From: Dokdonella sp041395345
GTDB taxonomy: Bacteria; Pseudomonadota; Gammaproteobacteria; Xanthomonadales; Rhodanobacteraceae
Direction of reading: 5' to 3'
Assembly (NCBI RefSeq): GCF_041395345.1
Contig: NZ_JAWLAR010000004.1
Span: 124,001 to 188,000 of the forward strand
DNA: 64,000 nt
Shown here piece by piece: positions 37,441-47,628 of the stretch (its first letter is position 1; each line of letters opens with the position of its first letter). The notes under the pieces were generated by a model that saw only the letters and a list, made by a program, of their open reading frames with translations, did not search any database and had not been told where the DNA came from. The translations under genes and the position numbers were made by a program.

Positions 37441-39168
37441 CTAGTTGTCGAATCCGTTCTTCATGATCGTGTCGCCCGTACTCAGCTCGACAACGAAGCC
37501 GGTGTTTGTCGAGGCGCCACGAACCTCAAGCTTCCAGCCGGAGTTGAAATCGCCGTCGACGGTACGCCAGTCGACCACGCTCAAGGTGGCGTTGAGCGGC
37601 TCGATCACGCGGATCTTCAGGCTGCCCGCAGTCGCCGTCTGGCCGCTGATGATCGGGCGTGCCGGTGTGTTGACCTGGAAGATCGCCTGGGTGCCCGAGA
37701 GTACGGAGAACTGGTCGGTTACCAGCAGGGTGCTGCCGTTGAAATCCAGGCTGCGTTGCCATGAGGTCACGCCTGCACCGGCCTGATAGGCAGCGCTGAG
37801 ATCACCGGTGACATGCACTTCGCCCGGGGCAGGCCCGACCTGCGTCACGTTCATTGTCGACCGCGTGCCTTCGCGCTGGCGCACGTTCACGCCATTGCGC
37901 ACGAAGCGGACCACGTTGTGCACCTCGGTGCCTTGCTGGATACCGCTGTGGCTCCAGATGTTTTCGGTGACGCTGAGCCAGTCGCCCGAGAACAGGGTGA
38001 ACGAACCCTGATCCTGATGCGCATGGCTTTGCGCGTAGGAACCTGCGGAGAAACTCAGCCAGGTCGCGCTCGGCTCCCAGCTGGTGCGCGTGAACAGGTG
38101 GCCGATGCCGCTGGCGACATAGGTCAGCGGCGCATTCGGCACGCTTGACGAGCTTCCGGTCGGGAGCAGGTCGTCGCGGTAGTTGAATCCGCTGGACATC
38201 TGCTGCACCGAATTGTTGTTGATCCACCACGAAGCCAGGTCGCGTGCAGCCGCGTTGTTGGTCATGTAGCGCGCTTCGAGCAGCAGGTGACGGTGGTAGT
38301 CGAAAAACTCGGGATTGGAATTGCGCGACTGGTCGCCGTAGGGCGCAAAACGGTTGCGCGTCGGCACCGTCGCGTGCAGCCAGTAGGAAATGGTGTCGGT
38401 CAGGTGCGCATTGGCATTGGCCAGGTCGGTCCCCGTGGAATCCCGCCAGACCCGGTAGAGTTCAAACAGCTTGTGATGCGAGGTGCCATAGCCGGTGCCT
38501 TCTTCGCTGCCGCCGCCGGTCAGCATCGCGAAGTAGTTTTCCAGCGGTGGAAGTTTCTGCGTCTGCAGGAAGGAGATCCAGGTTCCATTGTTGCTGGCCA
38601 GCGCCCAGTACATGGTCGCGCGCAGAAAGCTGTAGTAGTAGTTGTTGGCCGGGTCGTTGGTGCCCCAGCCCGACCACGGAGCCGAACGCCCGGCCCACTG
38701 CGCCTGCGACGGGTTCCAGATATTGGCGATGGTTCGTTCCGCGTAGGCTGACCAGCGCGTGCGCTGGGCGCTGCTGACAAAGGCCGAGCACCAGTCGTAG
38801 GTCAATGCCAGGTCACCAATCATCGCACCGGCATACAGGTAGGAATCATGCGCCACTTCGGGATTCTGATTGGCAGCCATGGCCGCTTCGGCAGCGGCCA
38901 CCTGGCTCTCCACCATGTTCCGTGCCAGCGTGCAGTACTGGGACTGGTTGGTCAGCCGGTACATGACGACCGCATCATTGGCCGAAAACTCGTAGCCCGG
39001 ACTGCCGGCAACGGCCTGATCCACCCAGTTCCTGAATCGCGCATATTGCGCCGACTGCATGTTCACGTAGGAAAGATCGCTGTTGACGGTTGCCATGGCT
39101 TCGCCGGCAACGCAAAGCGCCAGGGCGGACAACAGGGTCAATCGGGCGGCCGAGGGAAAACGGAACAT
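37441..39168 (-). CDS. Secreted heparinase II/III-like polysaccharide lyase with NGFD tail
   Basis: 575 residues, signal peptide LTLLSALALCVAGEAMA. Same architecture as the plus-strand lyase at 33950: helical toroid, SHAHQDQGSFTLF near residue 378, ENIWSHSGIQQGTEVHNVVRF. After the shared end FVVELS it continues TGDTIMKNGFDN, an added tail that recalls the last residues of the protein at 23893. It converges on the RIFT-type gene with a 36-base gap. Upstream, GTTCACA and TGTGAAC half-sites (39284-39290, 39315-39321) may be regulator sites. Confidence 0.8.
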   Translation of the reverse strand: MFRFPSAARLTLLSALALCVAGEAMATVNSDLSYVNMQSAQYARFRNWVDQAVAGSPGYEFSANDAVVMYRLTNQSQYCTLARNMVESQVAAAEAAMAANQNPEVAHDSYLYAGAMIGDLALTYDWCSAFVSSAQRTRWSAYAERTIANIWNPSQAQWAGRSAPWSGWGTNDPANNYYYSFLRATMYWALASNNGTWISFLQTQKLPPLENYFAMLTGGGSEEGTGYGTSHHKLFELYRVWRDSTGTDLANANAHLTDTISYWLHATVPTRNRFAPYGDQSRNSNPEFFDYHRHLLLEARYMTNNAAARDLASWWINNNSVQQMSSGFNYRDDLLPTGSSSSVPNAPLTYVASGIGHLFTRTSWEPSATWLSFSAGSYAQSHAHQDQGSFTLFSGDWLSVTENIWSHSGIQQGTEVHNVVRFVRNGVNVRQREGTRSTMNVTQVGPAPGEVHVTGDLSAAYQAGAGVTSWQRSLDFNGSTLLVTDQFSVLSGTQAIFQVNTPARPIISGQTATAGSLKIRVIEPLNATLSVVDWRTVDGDFNSGWKLEVRGASTNTGFVVELSTGDTIMKNGFDN

Positions 39169-39396
39169 GGCATGGTCTCGCGAGCTGGCTACGCTACAGC
39201 TGGCGAAACCGATCTCGGCCCGCCCGGCTGCTCTTCAGGGAAGCGGACAATAGCGAGCGCGGGGCGTGAAAATTGAGCACCGCGTTCACAAATGGCGAGA
39301 ACACCGTCAAATAGTGTGAACTGGCACGCAAGTCCCCGATTCTTTTAGTGATTTTCGCGAGGCCGGGAGCGCTGAAATGGCCGCTCCGCGAGGATG

Positions 39397-40163
39397 CTAG
39401 CGCCGCTTGGCGAGCGCGTTTCGGAGGTAATGCAGCATGTTCCAGATGGCCTTGCCGAGCGGAAGCGATTCAATATCGCGATAGATGCGCCATTGCCAGA
39501 AGGCGGCCTTCAGCTTGTTTGCCGACACCGATCCTTCGCGGACCAGGTAGAAGGCCAGCGGTTCGTCGTGCTCGATACACTCGGCGCTACCGGCACGCTT
39601 GAGCATCTGCAACCAGAACACGTAGTCCTCGTGACCGACCTTGAGAAATTCCGCCGGGCCCAGGCGGCGTTCGTAGACACCGGTGAGATTGCCGATGTAA
39701 TTGCTGCGCAGCAGGTCGGCATGCGTCAGGCGCGCGGGTGGCCGGACTGTCGACAACACACGACCATCTTCGGCAATGCGTTGATAGGCGCAATAGCTGA
39801 CCCTGGCACCGGTTCGGCGCATCTGTCCAATCTGCAGCTCGAGCTTGCGCGGATGCCACCAGTCATCGCTGTCCAGAAACGCGACGAACTCGCCGCGGGC
39901 GGCGGCAATTCCGGTATTGCGTGCCGCCGCCACACCTGAATTGCTTGCCAGGTGCATTGGCCGGACGCGCGCATCGGCCTGGGCATATCGCCCGATCAGG
40001 GCAGCGGTGTCATCGGTCGAACAGTCATCGACGATGATCAGTTCGAGATCCGCGCGGGATTGGGCGAGTACCGAATCGACCGAGCGCGACATGAAGGCCG
40101 CCGCATTCCAGGCCGGCATGACGACGCTGACCAGACCGTCACGGTGCTCCACCTGCGCTTCGT

Positions 40164-40167
<4 letters not shown>
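39397..40167 (-). CDS. Family 2 glycosyltransferase
   Basis: 256-residue GT-A glycosyltransferase: VSVVMPAWNAAAFMSRSVDSV, IIVDDCSTDDTA, ASNSGVAAARNTGIAAARGEFVAFLDSDDWWHPRKLELQ (DxD-type DSDD), then GHEDYVFWLQML as catalytic-base region. No membrane segment. Start GTG 40167 overlaps the stop of the upstream gene (GTGA), which decides the start. Adds one sugar of unknown kind to the repeat unit. Confidence 0.9.
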
Positions 40168-41345
<1,178 letters not shown>

Positions 41346-41424
41346 GATGTCCGGGCTTCCTTCGTTCCCGCCTGCATCGGGCCGGAACCCGGGACGTGGC
41401 GGATATGCGCCATGCGCAGCTTGC

Positions 41425-42069
41425 TCATGCTTCCGGCAACTCCGGCAAAGTCGAAAACTCGAAGCCCGAAGCACGCCACTCGGGCAGCAATACCGCCAGC
41501 GCATCAATGGTGGCATCGCTGTCGTCGTGCATGAGCACGATGTCGCCGGGGCGTGGCGGGTGATTGCGCATGACGTCAATCAGCTCGGATACCGACTTCT
41601 GCTGATAGTCGAGACTGTCGTAGGACCAGTAGGCCATGCTGCCCGGGTTGGACGCATAGTAGGCCAGCAGCGAAAGCGGAAAACGACCGGAAGGCGGCCG
41701 AAACCGATGCAGGGCCTTGCCGTCGAATCGGGTGAGCAGGCGTTCGGTGCGTTCAATCTGCTCCAGTTGCTCCGCCATCGGGATGCGTGTAAAGCGCGGA
41801 TGGTCGTAGGAGTGGTTGCCGAGCTGATGGCCTTCTGCAACCAGGCGCTCGACGATCTCCGGGTGTTTCTCGACTTGCTCGCCAAGCAGGAAAAACGTGG
41901 CCTTTGCCGCATGACTTGCGAGCAGATCGAGCAGACGCGGCGTGTGTTGCTCGTTTGGACCGTCGTCGAAGGTCAGGTGCAGGCAACGCTCGGCGGCGCC
42001 CCCCGTCGTCACCATCCATGAATCGGGCAACCATCTGAGCAACTTCAGCTTGTTTGGCCTTGGATTCAA
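41425..42069 (-). CDS. Polysaccharide deacetylase (NodB domain)
   Basis: About 214 residues if it starts at TTG 42069 (GGAAA upstream); the start is uncertain, with ATG 42015 and longer frames also open. The NodB motifs are complete: LTFDDGPNEQHTP (motif 1), GNHSYDHPRF (His-x3-His metal site), RFRPPSGRFP (motif 3) and LMHDD (motif 5). It would remove N- or O-acetyl groups from a sugar polymer. No signal peptide is seen with this start, which is odd for an enzyme acting outside the cytoplasm; a membrane anchor could be missed if the start is wrong. Confidence 0.82.
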   Translation of the reverse strand: MNPRPNKLKLLRWLPDSWMVTTGGAAERCLHLTFDDGPNEQHTPRLLDLLASHAAKATFFLLGEQVEKHPEIVERLVAEGHQLGNHSYDHPRFTRIPMAEQLEQIERTERLLTRFDGKALHRFRPPSGRFPLSLLAYYASNPGSMAYWSYDSLDYQQKSVSELIDVMRNHPPRPGDIVLMHDDSDATIDALAVLLPEWRASGFEFSTLPELPEA

Positions 42070-42339
42070 TTCGATTTCCGAAAAGGTTTTGATTGCGCAC
42101 TGACAGCCGATGGCAAGGCCCAAGCGCAGGGTGCGCGGAACGTCAGGACGAAACCCGAATCTTACGCGGTGGGCGCCCTGTCGACCAGACAAGCATTCGA
42201 GCCAAGTCTGCGCGTTTGGGCAGGTGCCGCCAGGCAGCAGCCCATGTTTGCGCAATCATTCAAAGGATCTCTGTTGGACCCAGCTTCGCACAACCAACTC
42301 TCTCCAGCGACGAGGCCGGAATCGACCCATTGCGGACAT

Positions 42340-43629
42340 TCACGCTGGCACAACTGGCACCCCCGGCCGTCCGTATGTGAGGCGCCGCCACAATGCTTCA
42401 AGCGGACCCATGGCATGATGAGCTAGCCACCAACTGCTGAAGGCGATCTGCACAGCCCAGATGACCACTACCAGTGCCCACAATTCGGCACGCTCTAGAT
42501 AGGCGTAGAGCCCCAGACCAAACCCAGAAAAGATGAAAACGGCGATGACGGTCTGAGCGACGTAGTTGGTGAGCGCAATGCGACCCACGGCCGCCAGTGC
42601 TTGCTGCACTTTCGGCGCCCAATGCCGCTTCACAATGAATAGGATCAGGCCTAGGTGCCCGGCCGTCACCGCTATCCGGCCCAAATGGTACGTGACATCA
42701 GGCCAGAAAGTCGGCTGAAACCCGCTTGCCACGACTGTAGCGGTTTCCCAGAGGTTGATTGGTACGCCGACCAAGTAGCCGCCTAAAGCCAACATCGCGT
42801 AGAACCGCTCCGGCCGTTCCGCACTGATGATGCCGCTCTTCATCAACGCTGCACCAATCAGCATCAGGCCTATAGCGTCGAGCACCCACCAGAATGTCGA
42901 CCAATCGAAATTCCAGCTATTTACGACGTTGAAGTTGTGGCGAAGGTTCTCGGAAATACCGCTACGTCGCGCCAGGATCTCATCGCGATAAGCTGCAACG
43001 TCCAGTTCGTAGCCGTCTGGGAGCCTCACACCAAGATCGGCAAGTGGCTGATCTTGGATCAATCGTGTTGGCTCTCCCGCGTGATCGGCGGCTGCGTTTC
43101 TTGCATCCACTGCAGACCAAATTGCCGTTGCCAGGAGCACAGCTGCGCCTGCGACGAAGAGTGAACGCGACTTCCACCGGAGAAAGGGGATCAACGCGAG
43201 ACCGGCGATGCCATAGATGGCGAGCGTCTCGCCCGGCCAAAGGAGTACGTACATGTGGATCAGCCCGAACACGAAGAGCCAGAAGATGCGACGGAGATAA
43301 AGAACGCGAATGTCCGCCCTGCCCGAGCTCGTCAGGATCCTGCCGCAGAAGATGATAAAGCCAGCTCCGAATAGGAGCGTGAAGAGACCTCGCATGGTCC
43401 CCTCGACGAAGATCTGTGAAATCCACCAGAGTACCTGGTCGGCTGGGTCCCATCCGCCTGCCGGCCCAGGCTCATGCCCGTAATAAGGGCTGATATCGAG
43501 CTCCCGGCCCATACCCATGATGTTGATGAGCAGTATGCCGAGCACCGCGGTGCCACGGAGCACGTCCAAGGACATTATCCTCGGCCGACGAACCCCTGCT
43601 GCCGGCTCATCGATCGCGATCGCGCCCAT
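42340..43629 (-). CDS. DUF418 / YeiB-like membrane protein
   Basis: 429 residues with about ten hydrophobic segments. Begins RIMSLDVLRGTAVLGILLINIM, the hallmark of the YeiB/DUF418 group related to acyltransferases; the C-terminal half has GRIALTNYVAQTVIAVFIF and WLAHHAMGPLEALWRRLTYG, also diagnostic. Function of the family is not established. Start ATG 43629 chosen as the family motif follows soon after; 43689 is also open. Base composition is lower in GC than the flanking EPS genes, suggesting it arrived with its neighbour. Confidence 0.85.
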   Translation of the reverse strand: MGAIAIDEPAAGVRRPRIMSLDVLRGTAVLGILLINIMGMGRELDISPYYGHEPGPAGGWDPADQVLWWISQIFVEGTMRGLFTLLFGAGFIIFCGRILTSSGRADIRVLYLRRIFWLFVFGLIHMYVLLWPGETLAIYGIAGLALIPFLRWKSRSLFVAGAAVLLATAIWSAVDARNAAADHAGEPTRLIQDQPLADLGVRLPDGYELDVAAYRDEILARRSGISENLRHNFNVVNSWNFDWSTFWWVLDAIGLMLIGAALMKSGIISAERPERFYAMLALGGYLVGVPINLWETATVVASGFQPTFWPDVTYHLGRIAVTAGHLGLILFIVKRHWAPKVQQALAAVGRIALTNYVAQTVIAVFIFSGFGLGLYAYLERAELWALVVVIWAVQIAFSSWWLAHHAMGPLEALWRRLTYGRPGVPVVPA

Positions 43630-43928
43630 ACCCGCACCCCCAAGAAGGATAGGAAATCCAAAGCCCCTTTTCGCATGAGAGTACAGCACAAAGCCACCTG
43701 ACCAATCCGCTGGATCACCCTAGGCAGGCCGCTTTTGAGCCGCGCCGGTTCGTGGGGTACTTTGAGCTGTTCTCCAACGTCTCTTATTGGCCGACTGAAG
43801 TCGATCTAAAGTGGTTGTGCAGAACGTGCTGTTTCGCGAATTTCAAAGCTTGCGATGATTTGTCAGGGGCGCTATCCAAGCGAACTGATCGCTCAACGTA
43901 TTCTCCAACTTGAGGGCAAGGAGGCGCC

Positions 43929-44816
43929 ATGTACACGGTCGAGGAAATAATTCATGGGCTAAAGAGGTCAATCGAGGCGTGCTCAACGTTCCGCACGGAT
44001 TTGAACCGCAACAGAATTGGTCATGCTTTGAACATCCTAAATTCTGTTTCACTAGATTCCGACGGTGGGTTGAAAGTAACTCGGGATGAGGTCTGGACAG
44101 CAATGATCGAGTCCCTCGATATCAGCTATCTTCATACGTTCTCGGTTGATGTGCTAAAGCCGGTTAGAAAGACTCTTGATCGGCTACCATTGGGCGCGTT
44201 TTCATACGTCAATGCTGGCACTGATGATCAGGGTCGTGACATCGCTTTTGAAATCGGAACCGCGCGTTGGCTGGCTCAGGCAGGGGGTGAAATTTCACTA
44301 GGTAGGCCTGCAGATGTAGTCGCCACTTTTCCGGGGTATCAGCTTGGAGTGGAATGCAAGAGAGTAAAAAAGGGCCGGGCCATAGGCTCAAACCTGACGT
44401 GTGCTGCAAATCAAATCATCAAGCACAGAGCAAAGGGTCATGATCACCCCTTCGCTATTGCAGTTGATTTGTCCAGGGCAGTAAATCCGGGCTCCGACAT
44501 AATGGTTGCCGCAGACGAGGATGAGGCTGTGCGCCTAATCCACTTAAATGTTGAGAGACTTTTCAGAGAGAACAGTAGGTTTATTCGGACGGCGATGACC
44601 GACGTGGTTGCAGCTGACGTTGAAGCGATATTGTTTAGGGTTCTTGTGATGATAGGAGACACAGCTGGAAAGCGGATCTCTATTGGAAACATCTGGAGAG
44701 TTCAGCCGGTGGTGCCAGTGGATTCAGAACGCTTCGCGCAGTTTCGTGAGCAGTTTAGAAGCGCTCCTGGGCACGTCGATGGCGCGTTTCGAATAGAGGA
44801 AATTGAGGCTAGTTGA
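43929..44816 (+). CDS. PD-(D/E)XK nuclease-like protein in a low-GC island
   Basis: 295 residues, no signal or membrane segment. The middle has a PD-(D/E)XK-type core: Glu108 in AFEIGTARWLAQAGG, Asp129 in RPADVVATFPG, and Glu142-x-Lys144 in LGVECKRVKKG. That is the geometry of restriction-type endonucleases. No methyltransferase or helicase partner is adjacent. GC is about 50 % in sampled lines, against about 63 % nearby, and codon use is AT-richer, pointing to recent acquisition. ATG 43929 follows a strong AAGGAGG. It could be a defence or toxin nuclease or a degraded-system remnant; I do not recognise the family. Confidence 0.65.
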   Translation: MYTVEEIIHGLKRSIEACSTFRTDLNRNRIGHALNILNSVSLDSDGGLKVTRDEVWTAMIESLDISYLHTFSVDVLKPVRKTLDRLPLGAFSYVNAGTDDQGRDIAFEIGTARWLAQAGGEISLGRPADVVATFPGYQLGVECKRVKKGRAIGSNLTCAANQIIKHRAKGHDHPFAIAVDLSRAVNPGSDIMVAADEDEAVRLIHLNVERLFRENSRFIRTAMTDVVAADVEAILFRVLVMIGDTAGKRISIGNIWRVQPVVPVDSERFAQFREQFRSAPGHVDGAFRIEEIEAS

Positions 44817-45142
44817 TGAGTAAGCCAGAGGGGCGCGTCACTTGCAGAAGATTCGAGGTGGCTGCAACTGGCATTCGGTGCCATTGGCCCCTCCCAATTT
44901 GAATGCGAGCAGAGCGACTTGGTCCCAAGGTTCGGGGCCAGTTGGCTCCAAAGAGAGCAATTGATTCCAATCGAGGCCAGTTCGCCTTGTCCAAGATCTC
45001 AACCGTAGCCAATACGCACCTTTGAGCGTCCGCTTCTGGCCGATACTCGCCGTTCGGTCCATCCATTCGAGCCATTGCTACGCGAGAACACTCAAGGTCA
45101 GCGCGGGCAACCCTGGCCTGGAAACACAACAGGTGTTTCGCA
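44817..45142. other. Intergenic remnant region of the low-GC island
   Basis: 326 bases between the nuclease-like gene and a convergent glycosyltransferase. Two overlapping minus-strand frames (44809-45267, 44838-45062) are open but neither gives a recognisable product. Fragments such as LLSLEPTGPEPWDQVALLAF in the second frame could be a frame-shifted remnant. Nothing else is seen. Confidence 0.3.
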
Positions 45143-46258
45143 TCAGTCTCCGATCTGATGCCCTGCATAGACGGCGTCGTAACGCGCTGCCATGGTCGTG
45201 AACGAGCCTTCTTCGAGAACCCAATCGCGGCCGGCCTTGCCCATTGCTGCCATGCGCTGCGGATCACTCAGCAAGTCGATCATCGCCTCGGCCAGGGCGT
45301 CTTCGGAGCGGGCCGGGACGAGCAGGCCATTGATGTCTTCACGCACGATTTCGGCATTGCCACCGACATCGGTCGCGACAATGGGCAAGCCCGCGGCGCA
45401 AGCCTCGAGCAAGGCGATCGAATAACCCTCGGTCAGCGAGGACATCGCAAACAGGCTGAATCCGCGCAGCAGTTCATCGACGTCATTGCGATCGCCAAGA
45501 AAAAGGATCCGCCCGGCTGCTGCGCTCTTGTCGGCGATCTCTCGCAAACCGGCGCGCAATTCTCCATCGCCAACAACGACCAGGGCGGTATCTCCGATCC
45601 TCTCGTGCACCCTGGCGAAAGCGGCGATCAGGCTGGATTGATCCTTGGCCCAGTTGAGCCTGCCGACCGTGCCGATCAGGCGTGTCCCTGCAGGCAAGCC
45701 AAGGCTGGCGGCAAGGTTTGCGCGTGATGGCTCGTCGGACGGGTCAAACCGCTCGACGCGAATACCATTGGGTATTGCCACCAGTTTCGACTCTGGCGCA
45801 GCATCACGTTCGAGCATGTCCCTGCGCGCCGATTCGCACACCGTGACCACCGCATCGGTGCGCATCAGCGAACGCCTGTAAATCCATTCGCGCCGACTGC
45901 CGGTGGCAAGGCCGCCCATTCCGTGTCGCGTGTTGATCGTGCGGCGTATTGGCAATCCCAGCGCGGCCAGCACGGCGTGATAGTGGGCCACGGCATTGTG
46001 GGTATGCAGTATTTCACTCGCGTGATCGCGCAGATGCCGACGCAGCCTGCCGATCGCGGCCGTGTCGAAACCGCGCCGCTTCTCGCAGGCATGCACGGGC
46101 ACGCCGTGCCCCTCCAGCTCCTCGGCCAGGGTGCCGCGTTCGAACAGGCAGATCAGCTGGCAGTCGTGACCGCGCGCGCGCTGGGCGCAGATCAGGTCGA
46201 TGACCGCCCGCTCGAGGCCGCCACGATTCAGGTTTTCGACGACGTGGGTGATTTTCAC
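45143..46258 (-). CDS. Family 4 glycosyltransferase
   Basis: 371-residue GT-B enzyme. N-terminal acceptor domain MKITHVVENLNRGGLERAVIDL (glycine loop), HTHNAVAHYHAVLAALGL, TRHGMGG; C-terminal nucleotide-sugar domain IGTVGRLNWAKDQSSLIAAF, VVVGDGELRAGL, and the EX7E motif in SLTEGYSIALLEACAAGLPIVATDVGGNAEIV. Start GTG 46258 overlaps the stop of the upstream ligase gene (GTGA). Likely adds a sugar to the lipid-linked repeat unit. Confidence 0.92.
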   Translation of the reverse strand: MKITHVVENLNRGGLERAVIDLICAQRARGHDCQLICLFERGTLAEELEGHGVPVHACEKRRGFDTAAIGRLRRHLRDHASEILHTHNAVAHYHAVLAALGLPIRRTINTRHGMGGLATGSRREWIYRRSLMRTDAVVTVCESARRDMLERDAAPESKLVAIPNGIRVERFDPSDEPSRANLAASLGLPAGTRLIGTVGRLNWAKDQSSLIAAFARVHERIGDTALVVVGDGELRAGLREIADKSAAAGRILFLGDRNDVDELLRGFSLFAMSSLTEGYSIALLEACAAGLPIVATDVGGNAEIVREDINGLLVPARSEDALAEAMIDLLSDPQRMAAMGKAGRDWVLEEGSFTTMAARYDAVYAGHQIGD

Positions 46259-47628
46259 GATGTCGTTGCGTCCTGACCCAGCTCGCAGATCGCGACCCGA
46301 AACTTTCCGCTGGGGCTGGCGACGATCTGGTCCACCTCGTGAAAACGGATCGAAACGCTGTCGCCGACGACCTTGGCCAACTCGGCGCGAATCTGCTGCC
46401 GGGTATGTTCACCGAATCCCGAATCCGGAACCAGATTGACGTCGAGCGCGGACAGCTCCCGCTGCACGACCTGGTAGTGCTTGATCGAGGCGATCCCAAG
46501 GAATGCGTAGACGATGTATTCGCCGGGCAAGAGATGGCCAGCCGGCGTGCGCAGGGTGTCCAGCTTGCGGCCATCGATACGCCGCACCCTCGGCAGACCG
46601 CGCCCGCAACCGCACGGACCGTCCGCGGCCGTCGCCAGATCCCCGTTCGCGTAGCGCAGCAGCGGCATGCCGTAGTTGTGCAGATCGGTCAGAACGACTT
46701 CGCCAATGTGTTCTCCGGACGGACTCGTCTGCAGCGATTCCAGTTCGACGCGCAGATGATCCGCGCTGAGATGCAAGCCGTCGCGCTGCTCGCACTGCGA
46801 GGCAATCAGCATCACCTCACGACATCCATAGGTGTTGAACACCGGGCAACCGAATGCTTTCTCGATCACTTCGCGCTGGGCGTTGTGCAGGGCCTCGGCG
46901 GCACTCAGGATCGCCTGTGGCTGATGAATCGGCGGCTTCCGGTCGCGTATCCATTCGGCCATGCGCAGCAGCGGCCCGGCATAGCCGACCACGACTTCGG
47001 GTCGATAGCGGTTGAATCGCTCGACGTACTCGGGCATGCGCTCCTCACTCATGAGGAACGCGTTGAGCATGTATCGGTTGAACGCGTAGTGGTAGATGCT
47101 TTCCTTGATCCGATGGGTCAGGCTCGGGTCGCCGATCAACATGCCCCACAGGTACAGCATGCGTCGGCCCATGCGCGCACCGGCCCAGGAATAGCCTCGC
47201 CACATCACTGCGGTGCGGCGCTCATAACTCTCTCGCGTATAACCGAATCGAAGCGGTTCCCCGGTCGATCCGCCGGTGGTCTTGTAGAGCAGGCCCTTGC
47301 GCAGCGAAGTCGCATGCAGATCCTCGAAGTTGGCTCGTATTTCCGCCTTGTTGAGGATCGGCAGGCGCGCGTAGTCGTCGAAGGATTGCAAGTCGTCCGG
47401 AGTGACACCGAGTTCCTTCCAGCGTCGCTGGTAGTAGGGCACGTCGCGCCAGCAGTGTTCGATCAGGCGCTTGAGCTTGCCCCACTGAAGTTCGGCCAGT
47501 TCGCTGCTGCTCAGCCACTGGTTCTGCTCGTACTCCTTCATGTAGGCCAGTGTGGGTCGGCGGCGCAGACCGCTCTCATAGAGCGGAAACAGCACACGAC
47601 GGAACGCCGTTTCATACAAGCTGCTCAC
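46255..47628 (-). CDS. CapK/PaaK-type AMP-forming ligase (phenylacetate-CoA ligase family)
   Basis: 457 residues. Adenylating-enzyme motifs: LYKTTGGSTGEPLRFGYT (P-loop type motif near 110-127), SAAEALHNAQREVIEKAFG, FNTYGCREVMLIASQC (adenine site), LLRYANGDLA, and C-terminal domain with IRFHEVDQIVASPSGKFR. Members in capsule loci (CapK) are thought to activate an acyl or amino acid for attachment to the polymer. GTG 47628 overlaps the Wzx stop (GTGA). Substrate unknown. Confidence 0.85.
   Translation of the reverse strand: MSSLYETAFRRVLFPLYESGLRRRPTLAYMKEYEQNQWLSSSELAELQWGKLKRLIEHCWRDVPYYQRRWKELGVTPDDLQSFDDYARLPILNKAEIRANFEDLHATSLRKGLLYKTTGGSTGEPLRFGYTRESYERRTAVMWRGYSWAGARMGRRMLYLWGMLIGDPSLTHRIKESIYHYAFNRYMLNAFLMSEERMPEYVERFNRYRPEVVVGYAGPLLRMAEWIRDRKPPIHQPQAILSAAEALHNAQREVIEKAFGCPVFNTYGCREVMLIASQCEQRDGLHLSADHLRVELESLQTSPSGEHIGEVVLTDLHNYGMPLLRYANGDLATAADGPCGCGRGLPRVRRIDGRKLDTLRTPAGHLLPGEYIVYAFLGIASIKHYQVVQRELSALDVNLVPDSGFGEHTRQQIRAELAKVVGDSVSIRFHEVDQIVASPSGKFRVAICELGQDATTS

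Noticed and set aside
23893..39168. NGFD tails as PEP-CTERM/exosortase signals
   Set aside because: No VPEP motif, no following membrane helix and no basic end; no exosortase gene in the window.
44809..45267. 152-codon minus-strand frame overlapping the GT4 end
   Set aside because: Its first part is an alternate frame of the glycosyltransferase and no product is recognisable.
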